A DNA stretch of 64,000 bases, from the NCBI RefSeq assembly GCF_015832195.1, contig NC_052017.1, positions 71,425,801 to 71,489,800 on the forward strand. Reading direction: 5' to 3'. Below, piece by piece: positions 49,196 through 60,129 of this stretch; the first letter of the stretch is position 1, and each line of letters opens with the position of its first letter. The notes under the pieces were generated by a model that did not search any database, was not told where the DNA came from, and saw only the letters and a program-made list of their open reading frames with translations. This DNA is from Motacilla alba alba (lineage: Eukaryota > Chordata > Aves > Passeriformes > Motacillidae). A program made the translations under genes and the position numbers.

Positions 49196-52100
49196 AACTC
49201 GTCTTTCTAGGACAAACTGCTCTGTCTCCCAGTAACCTTGAATTTGGGCATCCATCGTTGCCCTCATTTGGACACTAACAAAGAGTTTGGAGGTTTCCCA
49301 TCAAGCAAAGGAATCTTTATGATGACTAGGCTCAGTGGCTGGGTTGAACTCCTTGATCTTCCTCATGATATTCAATCTCAATGCATTTATTGCTCAGCAG
49401 GAGTTCTCTAATTCCAGTTTAGATAGACTGCAATAAATTTCCAGAGGAGAAAGTAATATACTGACTTTTAAAAACTGTATTGATGTTTAAAATCTCATAA
49501 CTGCAAGGCATTTAGCAGTGTTTGAACAATGAGATTGCTTAATCGACTGATTGTACTGAAACACATATTTTTCTATAGATCTCTCATTCGCATTTCAGCT
49601 TTAGCAACAGTAAAGTCAGTTGACTTTCACTCATACAAAGCCCATTAAAGACTCTAACCTAATGACCACTGCATTCCACTAGAAAGTGTTTTGTTTTACT
49701 TTTTCCCAAGATCTTCTTGGGTTTTTTTCACTAAATAACAAAAAGAAAAAAAAAATCTTTGCTAGAGGATTAAAGTCTGATTGGATTTACAAAGTATGCA
49801 CACTTAATTCAACAAATGCTGTGTACAGAAGCATTTCTTCTGTAGATTGGAAATCTGTCTCAAAGGGCCTGAATCTGTCCTGTATTGTTTCCCATCGGTG
49901 ATCTCTTTGAATGGCTCAAAATTTTCCTGAGATGGTAAGAAAATCAAAATAAAAATATAATTGCAAAATTTCTGTTGTTTTGTCAACTCTGAAATTGGAA
50001 ACACATTTATACCATGCTCCACAGAAACTTTGTTTGGCAATGACTGTATTTCTTCATAGTCTGTGCTGTTTGTTTTAAATTTTTAATTTTTTTTTTTTAA
50101 ATATGAACCTCTTGCCCAAACAGCCCTTGACTCCCATTTTAATTACAAGAAAAAACGCTTAGGACACTACAAAAATTTGTCAGCAATGTGTTGTCACTAA
50201 AATGCTTCAGTGTTAATCATGCATTTGTCATCTTGGGTTGGTTTGAATCTAAAAATAATGTGAAGAAAGGTGAGAGTTGTGGTTTTAGTGGCCCTTTAGT
50301 GCTGCAGCAAATTGCAATCTGGCATGTTTCCCTTCATAGGTCACATCCCTCCTTTAAGAGTATCCTCATCAGTGCCATTTTGGGGAATCTTTGAACATCT
50401 CTGCACAGCATGCCTGTCACTGCAGTGCTTTGCTGAAAGCATTAATTCCCTGAAGAACAGTCAACGATGAATTTGTGCATTTGATGTGGAAAAGGATGAA
50501 TGTGAGGCAAGAAGCCAAGGAAAGGGGGAGAAGCTGTTTCACTCTGAGAAAATATAGAAATTATGCCTGGCAATTGGTTCACATAATTTACATCTTGAGG
50601 ATGTCATCCTACATCAACACGAAGTTTTGATTTACAGCAATTTCCAGTGAAACATGGCTGTCTTTAAAGAGATTGCTGAGGCAGAGAAATAGTTCAGAAG
50701 CTGGACCAGTGCAAGGAAAGTACAAGTTAGGTGTACTGATACAGGTTCTTGCCTCATGAATGTGACAAAATAGCAATGTTGATATCCCACAGTAGAGCTC
50801 ACTTGCCTGAGCTTGGCAGTTTGCTGGAGGAGAAGCTGAATGGATGGTTCTTGACACAAGACTGGGTGGCTCTCACTGGCACAACAGCTTCTCCTCTTCG
50901 AGACTCCATGGGCTAATGCAGCAAAACCTTGAGGCTCAAGCTGTCTCATGAAGAAATGCACAACCCTTGCAGCACGGTTAGACTTGTGCAGCTGGTGCTG
51001 AGGTAAGAGCCTGTGCCTTGCACAGCAATGGATGAGTGAGAGGCAGTGTGTGGTGGCACTGTGCAGGTGTGTACCTGTCAGTGCTCTAGCTTGTTAGTCT
51101 GTCCCTACAAAACCAATTGGCAATGTCTTTGGAGCTGAGCCTTCCTTGAAAAAAGCAGTAATCTTGCATGTTTTCCCAAGCACATCAGCAACTGAAAACT
51201 GCTTCTGCTGGGCCTTCCCTTTAGTCTTGCTTTGCCCAACACCCTTTTGATATTTCACCATTTCAATCTGCAGCAATCCTAAGGTCCTAGAATGTGGTGC
51301 AGGGAACCATGAGCTGCCTGGGCACAGAGGAAGCCCAGGGACAGAAGAGCTGATCCATATAAGTCATGTGTGATCATTTGATCCCATAAAAGACTTACTT
51401 ATCTTCCCCAAGTGACTAATTTGATATATTTGATCAGAAATCCAGCACTTGTAGGTATCACTTCTGTTTATCTCTCACAGTGGTGTCTACTACTGTCCAG
51501 GTGTCCTTGCAAAACTGAAGATGGGAATTAACTGCTGTAGCTTCTCATGGTGAACTTTTTCCAGGATGGCTTTTACATGAAAAGGTGTTTCTTCTTTTTC
51601 TGCAGAAATGCTGTAAATTGTATGTTCTTTAATCTCTGTTGATTGTAATGCAGGGAGTTGGCTGAGTATGAGCTACAAGGTCTCACAACTAAAAATATGC
51701 TTAACCATGAGAGGAATATCTGGAGGGTACCTGTCTGACTGGGAGGGTATCTGACTGGGAGTTGAAGGGCTAGTGATCCTTGGGGAGAACAGGGGAGAAT
51801 AAGGAAATTTTTTCTGAGATGGACAGCCTGACTAGATATGTTTCACTCTAAGAAAAAGAAAGTTTGGATATATGGATATATGATATAATTTTTTATACCC
51901 TATCTATCTGGACTGCATGCTTTCTTGGTTGCATGTCTTTTTCTGCATAGTTTTTGCATAAGAAATATTCTTGAAGTTGAGACTTGAAACTTGGAATTGA
52001 ATATACCAGAGCCACTAAGTCACGTTGCTTTCACTTAAAAATATTGCTTAAAAAATGAGAACCTCTTCTCTTTACACATTGCTATTGTAATCTGAACATC

Positions 52101-54280
52101 AAAATATGTCTGAAATTGTTTTCTGAGATTTGCTATAAAACTTCAATTCTAAAAGAGCTTGGGATTTCTGTCACTTATCTGCAGAGAAAGTCTGGTCCCA
52201 GATGCAGTACATATCCATCTTACTATGTATAACAAAATGATGTTTCTTTATGTTAGACAGAGAAAGACAAAGAGAGTGCAAGGGAGTTGTAGATCTTCAG
52301 TTACAAAAGTTTTAAAACATATCCACATTTTCCACATATCATATTTACTATTTAAAGCTGCTCCACTGCTCATCAGCAGTAAGTTTTACACTTGAATTTC
52401 AAATATTGCCTGTTATTCAGCCAGTAAATGACATAGCTTTTTGATTTCAAAGGAGCTATGCTAATAAATACACAGGGTTGCCTGCACAGTTTAATGTAAA
52501 GACCCTTGTCTTAGTATAATTTAAAGTCCTTTATCTTGATTCCTGTGTGAAAAAATAAAATGCAATGTGTATCACTTTACTCAGGAAGTGTGCTGAACCA
52601 TTAGGAGAAGCAAAATCAGGGATGCTGAACAGCTCATGTAAAACAGAAGTGTGAAATACAATTCTGAAATACTCTGGAAGGAATGTGGGAAAGGAAACCT
52701 GTGTGGGTGCCTTTCTGCACTCTCAGCTCTTCTTTTAAACAAAAATGTCACAGGAGGATCTTTTATGCAGTGCTGGAACTCTCAGAACCCTATACAGACC
52801 TGATCGGGGACAGTGAAAACTCTCACTCAGGTCCATACGTGTGTGGGGCATATTTTTGCCTTCTGCTACTGGCATTGGCATGTTGATTCTGTCCCTGACT
52901 GGACATTGAAATTGGTGGTCATTGAAAATTACATCCTTCTCACAATAGTGCCATGCACTTGTCCAAGCAGCAGGATAAAATAAAATACAATAAGTCCTCT
53001 TTTAGGATGGATTTTGATGTTAACCAATAGAAACTGGGGTAAGGTGAGGGAGTGGGGAGAGCTGTTATCCTGAAGCCATTATCCTCTGTCTGTGTAAGTG
53101 TATGTGTGTACAGGTCCACGCATGAAGGCATTCCTCCTGTCATTCCCCTTTTTATTTCTTTCCTTATAAGGGGAAAGAACCTTCCAATGTATCTCCCTTG
53201 TTGGGAAGATCTGCTTCTGCCATGTCAGTCCAAGAGCTGGGTGTCTGTGCAAATACAGGGGACTGAGAGAGAACTACTTTATATTTTAGGGATGAGAAAC
53301 AGTAAGTGCTGACTTGTAACTTACCCTGCTAGAGGGACTCACCTCTGTAACTACTCTAGTGAGTTCCACAGCCTTTTAGGGCCCTGGTTCTTTAAAAGGC
53401 TGGACTTCTATCTACAAACAGGGGTTTTGCTGCGTTTTCTGGGTCAGTTTTAGGTGTTGAGCCATCGGTACTTTCTCAGGAGTTGTCCCATAAAAGCCAG
53501 GAAATGACATGGCCCCTGGGCCAGTCCTTCTGAACCTCATATTAATTCATGTAATGGAGGAAAGTAGGAGAAATAATAGGGTAGAAGAGAGTGATGTGGG
53601 CACTGCCTTTGGCAAAACCATCTCCAGTATGCTGATGTGCATTTTCTTGTGATTCTTTCTCTTGCTGAATTTATTCTATTGTTGGAGCTCTTTCGAATTA
53701 GAAGAAAAGAAAAAAAATAAGAAAAAGAAGTCTTTGATTAATATCTGATTTGATTTGTTGTCAGTGATGGATTGAAATATTCCTGTCAGAGTGAGCAAGA
53801 GTGAGGTATTTCTATTAGAAGCATGGCATACAGCCTTCTAAAGAAACACAAACTGCATATTGAGTTTCAGAGCTGCTCAACCAAAAGTAAGACCAGACAT
53901 GAAATTTTCTATCAGCTAGGAAATGTAAAATAATAAAAAGTGGAAAGAAAATGTTCAGCTTCTGAAAAACCACAATTGTATACATTGGAAATATTACAAT
54001 AACCCTGCCCTACTTAATATTGCTACCTTTTTATTCTGTCATGATAGGAAAAAAAATCAAATTTAGAATATTTCAGAGGTTTCTGTATCTGGCCTTTTAT
54101 AACATATGTACTGTGAACATGACTCTCAATCTATAGGTAGGGAAAATCGAAACAATTATACTGAAGGCAAAATCTCTGATAAAAACTGAAGTCAACTGGA
54201 TTATATTGATGAAATCAATCTGATGACCTGGTATTAGGCTTCAGTGGACATTTAAAAATCTACTTTCTAAAGAAAACTTT
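49196..54280. other. Unique non-coding DNA
   Basis: No gene or repeat family recognised. A slightly GC-richer patch at 50640-51090 carries overlapping minus-strand frames (50609-50857 and 50632-50961) in different phases with no motif. A short imperfect tandem (ctgactgggagggtatctga) lies at 51735-51765. Confidence 0.6.
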
Positions 54281-54283
54281 CCT

Positions 54284-54324
54284 TTTGTTGTTGTTGTTGT
54301 TGGTTTGTGGTTTTGGTTTGGGGT

Positions 54325-54366
<42 letters not shown>

Positions 54367-54450
54367 CTGCATGTTTGGTTGGTTGACTGGGTTTTGTTTG
54401 GAGTTTTTTGGTTTTGTTTTGTTGGTTTGGTTTAGTTTGGTTTTGGTTTT
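54284..54450. repeat. (TTG)n, (GT)n microsatellite and G/T-rich tract
   Basis: Six TTG units (54285-54303) are followed by a mixed T/G stretch, then about 17 perfect GT units (54329-54363). A degenerate ttggtttggtttagtttgg-like region runs to about 54450. The plus strand is almost devoid of A and C across about 165 bases. The GT run is the longest perfect dinucleotide repeat in the window and is likely length-polymorphic. Translations through it (VCVCVC...) are artefacts. Confidence 0.95.
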
Positions 54451-57185
54451 ACTTCTTTTTCCTACTTATAATACTTTTTTATTAGGCTTCACAGTAGTTG
54501 CTCACCATAAATACAAATCAACCATTGCCCATTCCCGATTTACTTATCCACACACCAGGACAGCAAGTTAATTGCAAGAGCTCCCCGTGGGGAACAAAGA
54601 ACTTAAATATGCCTGATGTATATTGTTTAGGCAGCAAAGTGAAGAAAGGCACGAGTCCTGAAGAAAGGCATGAGAGTGGAGCTGGGAATGAAAAACGATA
54701 TAAAAAACAGTTCTGCCTGTCACGGGCCAATTGACTTTGTAAATAATTGCCTTGCCCCTCTGGGAGGCTCAGGGGTAGGAAGGAATTTAAAGACTGTTCC
54801 TTTCTCTATGGCAGGGTCCACAGAGCGGTTCTGGAGTTTTAGTGCTTTTTAGTGGAAACAACAGTCACTTAGGCATAGCTCATAAGTGGTCTTTTTCTCC
54901 TATATGCCATGCAAGGGTCCCAGATCCAAAATCTTTATTCTCACAGATGCTTGCAGCTGCTCCAGCCTTGGAAATACCTAAAGAATAAAGAAGCCAAAAT
55001 TCTTGCCAGTAAAATTTGCATTTGATCTGCAGCCTGCACATAAGTGTTTTGGACTTGACATCAATGAGTGGTCTGGCACTTTACTTGGGCCTCTTTACCT
55101 GGTTAGTGTCTTGTCATCTGGAAAGCACAGGGCTTTGATTTCACAGCTGCTCTCAAAAACAGTCATAAAACATAGCTAACAGAACAAGAGCACTGTGTTC
55201 TTTTTAGACAATGGCATGCCAAGTAGCACAGTGTGCTTAAGTGCCAAAGTCCAACATTTAGCTTCTCCCAGCACCTGAGGGGATTTGAACTCGGCAGAAT
55301 AATCCTGCTGTTAGCAGCATGATTCTGTAGAAGTAAAGCTCTCAATGTGTCCCACCATTGTCCTTCAGTGTGGTATGGAGAAATAACTGTCTACTGAACG
55401 TGAGACAGTACCAGCCCTAGTGACCAGCACACTTGGCACAACAGAGGAGTTTTTTCCCAGTTTCTGTGAGATGGAATTTATGTTAAGCAGTCAGTGCAGC
55501 AAGGCCTGGAGAGTAACGAGATCTCTAGCTTTCCCCCTTCCTTTCTGGTAAATACCTAGCTATTCATGCATGGATGTAAACTCTCACACGCTTGTACACA
55601 TTGATGGTCTGTGTTCTAGCAGCTAGGGTGCTGTGCATAAGATGACTAGTCCAATATCTTCCAGCCAGAAGGTGGACAGCAGCTTTGTCCTTCATCTTTT
55701 GGACAGCAGCTGTGGAGCAGTTGGGATGCAGTAATTATGTTTAAATCTTCAATTAAGTTCAGCATGTGAGACAGGTGAATCTTACTGTAATGTGAAGAAT
55801 ACAGTCAGACTGTTGGGATGCTCTTGACATATTCAAGATGTGTCTTCCTGAAGATACCTGTGGGTCTGTATCAATGATAAATTAGGTAGCTTTGAACTGT
55901 AGTTAGATTTAGGGAAAATAAATAGGTATTTTCAAGATATCTGACTTTGAAAGCCAAAAGTGATGCAGATGTAATTTAATGAATTTCTCTTTTACTGTAC
56001 CTCAGCTCTTGAGCTGTATCCAAATTATTATCCTGAGCAGGAGATATATCTTGCTTCTACAATACTGAATTATGAAGTAATGATCATTTATTGTCTTACT
56101 GGTATCAAAGCAGGGAGAGGTGATGCCCCATTTTTCTAGACAGCAGTCAGTAAGGGAGCAGCCACCTGTGCTGATGGTAGAGGAGAATTTGTTAACTATG
56201 ATACAAGCAGAGATGAGATTTACTAATCAGTCTCTAAACAAATCAAGGGTTTATTGTAACAGACAGTAGGAAGACCTGAACCTTTTTCAAAAAACCTTTG
56301 GGATCTGTGTTTGCATGATTACCTCTGCATACACAAGGGTGCAACATCTAAGATGTTGCATAAGAAGCCTTCATCATTACCCAGCAGTCTGTAACATCAA
56401 ATATCAAGAGGCTTTCAATAAAACTACTGAAGTTGATAACACGCAAAGCCCAAACTCTTCTCCTTCTGTGCACTTAGTGGTTTCCTATCTGCTGCCCTTT
56501 GCATTGCATCAGAATCAGAACATCACAGCATTAAGTTACTCCCTACCTCAGGCTGCTGAGATCCTGACTTACAGAGCAAGTAGGGAATCATTTTACCTCG
56601 TCTGTGCAGAGCAACCTGCAATGAAGGAATGTTCCACTGCTTTTGGCCCCATGTCCCAGCTGAGCTGCTCTGTGGGGGCACGTCTCAAACTACCTGTGAT
56701 GTCAGCAGACATCCTGTCTGTCCATGTGCTTATTCCAGAATGGGAGTAACAATGGCCTGTGAGAACTTGTACAATAAAGTGGAATTTGCACTGCAAAGTG
56801 GTCAACAGATTTAACTGCTGAAATTATTAAAGGATCTCATCCTGTGTATCTTAGTTTCTTGTCTGTAGTCAATGGAAAGTGGCATTTCTGTGGCTCATCA
56901 GCACTCTGTGAGGATGAGCAGCCTCTATGCTCAGTGAGACTGATAATAAGACAGAAGTACCTGAGATATATAGAACATTGCATCACTGAGTACATTTGGC
57001 CTCTTTTATTGATCATGATATAACCAGGCTTTTTCAATGTGTCTTCATAAGTTATGCAAGGAGCACTTTTTGAAAAAAATATTGTCAGTTGGTCAGTTAC
57101 AGATTTTCTTAGTGTTTTCCTTTGTTCAAGATTTGAACAGATTCTGAAAATATCACAGAGAGTCAATGCTTCTCAGCAACAGCTA
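54451..57185. other. Unique non-coding DNA
   Basis: No gene or repeat recognised. The 144-codon plus frame at 56315-56749 is the second longest in the window. It has no signal, domain or splice context and overlaps other frames in different phases. A tggacagcagct duplicate lies at 55674 and 55702. Confidence 0.6.
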
Positions 57186-57189
57186 TAAC

Positions 57190-57520
57190 TGCCCATGCAC
57201 ATTACCCTTTTGTTTTCTCCCCACACTTTTATTCCATTTCTGAATGTGAATTTACATGACAAATTGTAATGGTGCTTTGCAAGCTGTTATTGCGTGTTGA
57301 GTAAATGATTAACATTTCAAATACATTTATAATTTAATTTCTAAATACTGAATCAAAGGACTATAATGGCTCTATTCTAATTTATCTTATATTCAATCCA
57401 ATTTTTGTAACATTTATTAATTCCTTTTATTCCTGATTCAGAAGTATAACATGCCAATTAGAAATAGATTAAAAAGCCTATTTACTCCAAACCGTTTCAT
57501 GCCAGCAAGAAAATAAAACA
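57190..57520. promoter_or_regulatory. Candidate conserved non-coding element
   Basis: AT-rich but complex sequence with enhancer-like texture: ttgtaatggtgctttgcaag, ttattgcgtgttgagtaaat and gatttgcc-free AT cores such as tttataatttaatttc and aattagaaatagatt, plus a retained CpG in attgcgtg and another in aaccgtttc. There is no repeat, homopolymer or coding frame. The call is by pattern only. Confidence 0.35.
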
Positions 57521-57962
57521 TTGTAAAAAAAACCAAGCAAAGACCAAAACCAAACCTGATTATGCATAGTGAAATAAGCATGCTTACAATTACATATTTC
57601 TGTAGTAGACCATAATATTTAGCACATTGTCAGCTGGATTTGTCCCCCACATGCTTCAACTGTGTATTTACATTAATTTATAAAACTCAAAACCTTTCTC
57701 AGATGTTTCTACCTTAGTTTTCCACAGGCTTTCTAGCAACATAGAGCAGCTGTAACTTGCGCTGCCAGACTCCTGGTACGGAAGCATGGTTAAAAGCAAC
57801 TTCTGGCTGCTCTGGCAAGAAACTTGCTCACTATAGCTTTCGTGGACTTTTTCACATCCTTCACTCAGATACAGAACCCTCAGTGAATTGAATAGTGTAG
57901 ATTTCTTGGTTTCTGTAACATCCATAAGCCCCTGCCACTGGTGAGAATTCCATATCTTGTTT

Positions 57963-57989
57963 CCCTCCCTCTCTCCCTCCCTCCTCCCC
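57963..57989 (-). promoter_or_regulatory. Predicted G-quadruplex motif on the minus strand
   Basis: The plus strand has five C runs (3, 3, 3, 3 and 4 C) with spacers of 1, 5, 1 and 4 bases, so the minus strand meets the canonical G-quadruplex rule and the plus strand could form an i-motif. It is also a simple CCCT-type pyrimidine tract. Confidence 0.8.
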
Positions 57990-58734
57990 TTATGAGAAAG
58001 GGATAAATGGTTCTTTGCTTTTACCAGAGAACAATATCAGAAGATAGATGCCTTTAAATCACCCTTGTGTTTTTCCTAAGCCAGCAGCTGGGAAACTGGA
58101 GAACTCTTGTAGTATTGGTAAATTTACAGCAGCCCTATGGACAATCCAGTGAACTTACACATGGCTGGGAACTGTTCTGTTCCAGCTTCCAGCAATCAAA
58201 CTCCAACAGCAAGTTCCAGACATCTCTATTTCTACACCCAAGGATGCATGTCTTGCTAGGATCTAGGGAGCTTGGGGTAGTTCTGCATAGCATGACTCCA
58301 GGATTAGGACCCAATTTTAGCTAAAGTTATGAGAAGAAATTGTTGCAGCCATTCCTTTCCTCCATAGCACAATGATTTTTGGCAAATGTTACCTTTTCAA
58401 TGTGAGCTGAGGCATGGACAGTGAGTCCTATGTACTCTGTCACAGGATTCTATTGCATATCAAGGCTTATATCGAGAAAGTAAGAATGTACACACTTGTA
58501 GAACAGGCCTGATCCTCTCCAGAGAAAGGAAAGAGCATGTTTAGATAAATGATTTTGACTAGCTAGCTGCTTTCTGCAAAAAGGAAACCTCTGCGGTTTT
58601 GACCAGCTACATCAGAGGCTTCTCTCATGACTCCACATGATCATCCAACCAGCCCACAACTTCTGTTATTACACGGTGTAGGATAGCAACCAAGTGGAAA
58701 CATGCATTGTTGTGGCAGCGCAGGAATAAGAAAT

Positions 58735-59250
58735 AATGCAGAAACATTGGGGAACCCTGCGACCCAAATCAACTCAGTCAGAGCCCATTAAATGATTTAA
58801 TTTTTGTCCATCCATCTATTGATTGTACTGCTTGGGTAAGAACAGCAGTGACAGCAGCAGTGCTGAGTGTCTGAAGAGAATTACTAAAAGATACTGCTTG
58901 GCAAAGTGAATGGATGTGTAATAGGAAAGACTTAAAACAATAAATCTTTGACAGCGCTGATTCAGTCTTTGTGAAATGACTAACTGATTGCCAGAGACTT
59001 TTAATGTCAAAACATCAGATTTTGCAGGTACCTGAGAATAAGCATGCATTGTAATACTGGTGTCTTTTATTTTTTCCTGGCAGTAAAGAAATGCTTTCAG
59101 GTGTTACAAAAGAGGACGTGTGATATGAAAAATGGGGATAACACAGACGACAGCTCAAAGGGGAATGCTAATGTGCTGTTACGGGAATGATGATATGCTC
59201 CCCGTGCATTTGTGGTGCGGTGGCTTTCTATACCCAAGTATAGATGGCTA
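58735..59250. promoter_or_regulatory. Candidate conserved non-coding element
   Basis: About 500 bases of complex, repeat-free sequence retaining CpGs at several points (tgcgaccc, gacagcgctgatt, agacgacagc, gtgcggtgg). It has a perfect 7-bp-arm palindrome attaaatgatttaat at 58787-58801 resembling paired homeodomain sites. The segment caataaatctttgacagcgc looks like developmental enhancer DNA. The role is inferred from texture and from its position just before the exon-like segment at 59341. Confidence 0.35.
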
Positions 59251-59340
59251 ATTTATCTCTCTAACACATGACACCTATCAATGGCACAACAGCCTGCTAG
59301 CCATTGAGGTTGCTTTATAAAAGAACACAAATCACTTTTC

Positions 59341-59484
59341 AGGAGTTTGAGGCCTGGAAGAGCTGTGGATGCCTTCACGTTTGTCCCGCAGACTTTCCTG
59401 AGCATGAGGGCACGAGAGAGTGAGTTTGCCCCCTCCTGGTTTGCCGGTGGCATCATAGGGTTTGCAGATATGGTTCAGCTACCT
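59341..59484 (+). other. Exon-like segment with consensus donor (candidate only)
   Basis: A 144-bp segment follows an acceptor-like aatcacttttcag (ending at 59342 or nearby). It ends at acct/gtaagtaaag, a perfect gtaagt donor at 59485-59490. A second possible acceptor, tttgtcccgcag, ends at 59391 and would give a shorter exon of about 93 bp. One frame is open throughout, with ESEFAPSWFAGGIIGFADMV near the end. I recognise no protein. The composition is GC-richer than the upstream DNA. It could be an exon of a long non-coding RNA or an unannotated gene, or a chance match. Confidence 0.25.
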
Positions 59485-59639
59485 GTAAGTAAAGCCTTGC
59501 TGGTAGGCAGAAGCAATGACATGAATAAAGTACATTCTTGTGCCTTATTTCAGTCTAGACATGTATAAAAGTAAGTTCAAATTGCTGCCTTCATGATTCA
59601 GAGCATGGGTGAAGAGCAAAGGGGAACAGACAGAACATT

Positions 59640-60125
59640 TGAACTGATCAGAGTCGCTGTGTATCACCAGGGCCACCCAACTGTCTCCTGCAGGGTGGGG
59701 GGTGGCATGATCAGCCCACAGGACACTTTGTCATGGCCCTGAGATCACTGCCACTCCAGCTGCTGGCCCTGACCTGCCTGCATGGTTCCTCCCCCAGCTC
59801 TGCCCATGGCCCACAAGTCACTGCCCTACCCAGCCTGAGGTCTCTTGTCCTGGTCTCTATCCCCAGGCGCCTTGGCACTGCCCAAGGGTGCCCTGGCAGG
59901 AAGCACTGCCTGTGCTGTGGTGCCTCTCAGCTGCTCACTTGCACTGCTCCTGCTGCTCCTCGGCACATTTGTGGGTGCAGTTTCATCCTCAATCAGCAGC
60001 AGGATGTGGATGGTACCTCGGACTTGGCTGCCGCAGACTGTGGGGACAAGGAGCTTGGGGCTATGAACCATGTGCTGACAGATGCTGCAGCCCAAAGACT
60101 ATTGGACCTCAAGAGCTCAGGTGCC
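59640..60125. other. GC-rich block of unknown origin
   Basis: About 480 bases with an abrupt rise in G+C against AT-rich flanks, built of ctgcc, ctgctg and gccctg-like words with few CpGs. Long frames overlap on both strands (59733-60128 plus, 59826-60095 minus, 59888-60196 plus), as expected where stop codons are scarce. The 131-codon plus frame has no homology that I recognise. The sharp composition change suggests inserted DNA, such as an unfamiliar LTR or retrocopy fragment, but no terminal repeats or target duplication are visible. Confidence 0.5.
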
Positions 60126-60129
60126 TAAA

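Noticed and set aside
54305..54571. 88-codon frame with valine-cysteine repeats
   Set aside because: It is a translation of the GT microsatellite.
56315..56749. 144-codon plus-strand open frame
   Set aside because: No recognisable motif. Overlapping frames lie in other phases, and there is no promoter, splice or poly(A) evidence beyond an isolated aataaa at 56773.
59733..60128. 131-codon frame in the GC-rich block
   Set aside because: Frames are long on both strands because GC-rich DNA lacks stop codons. The translated sequence is low-complexity and not recognised.
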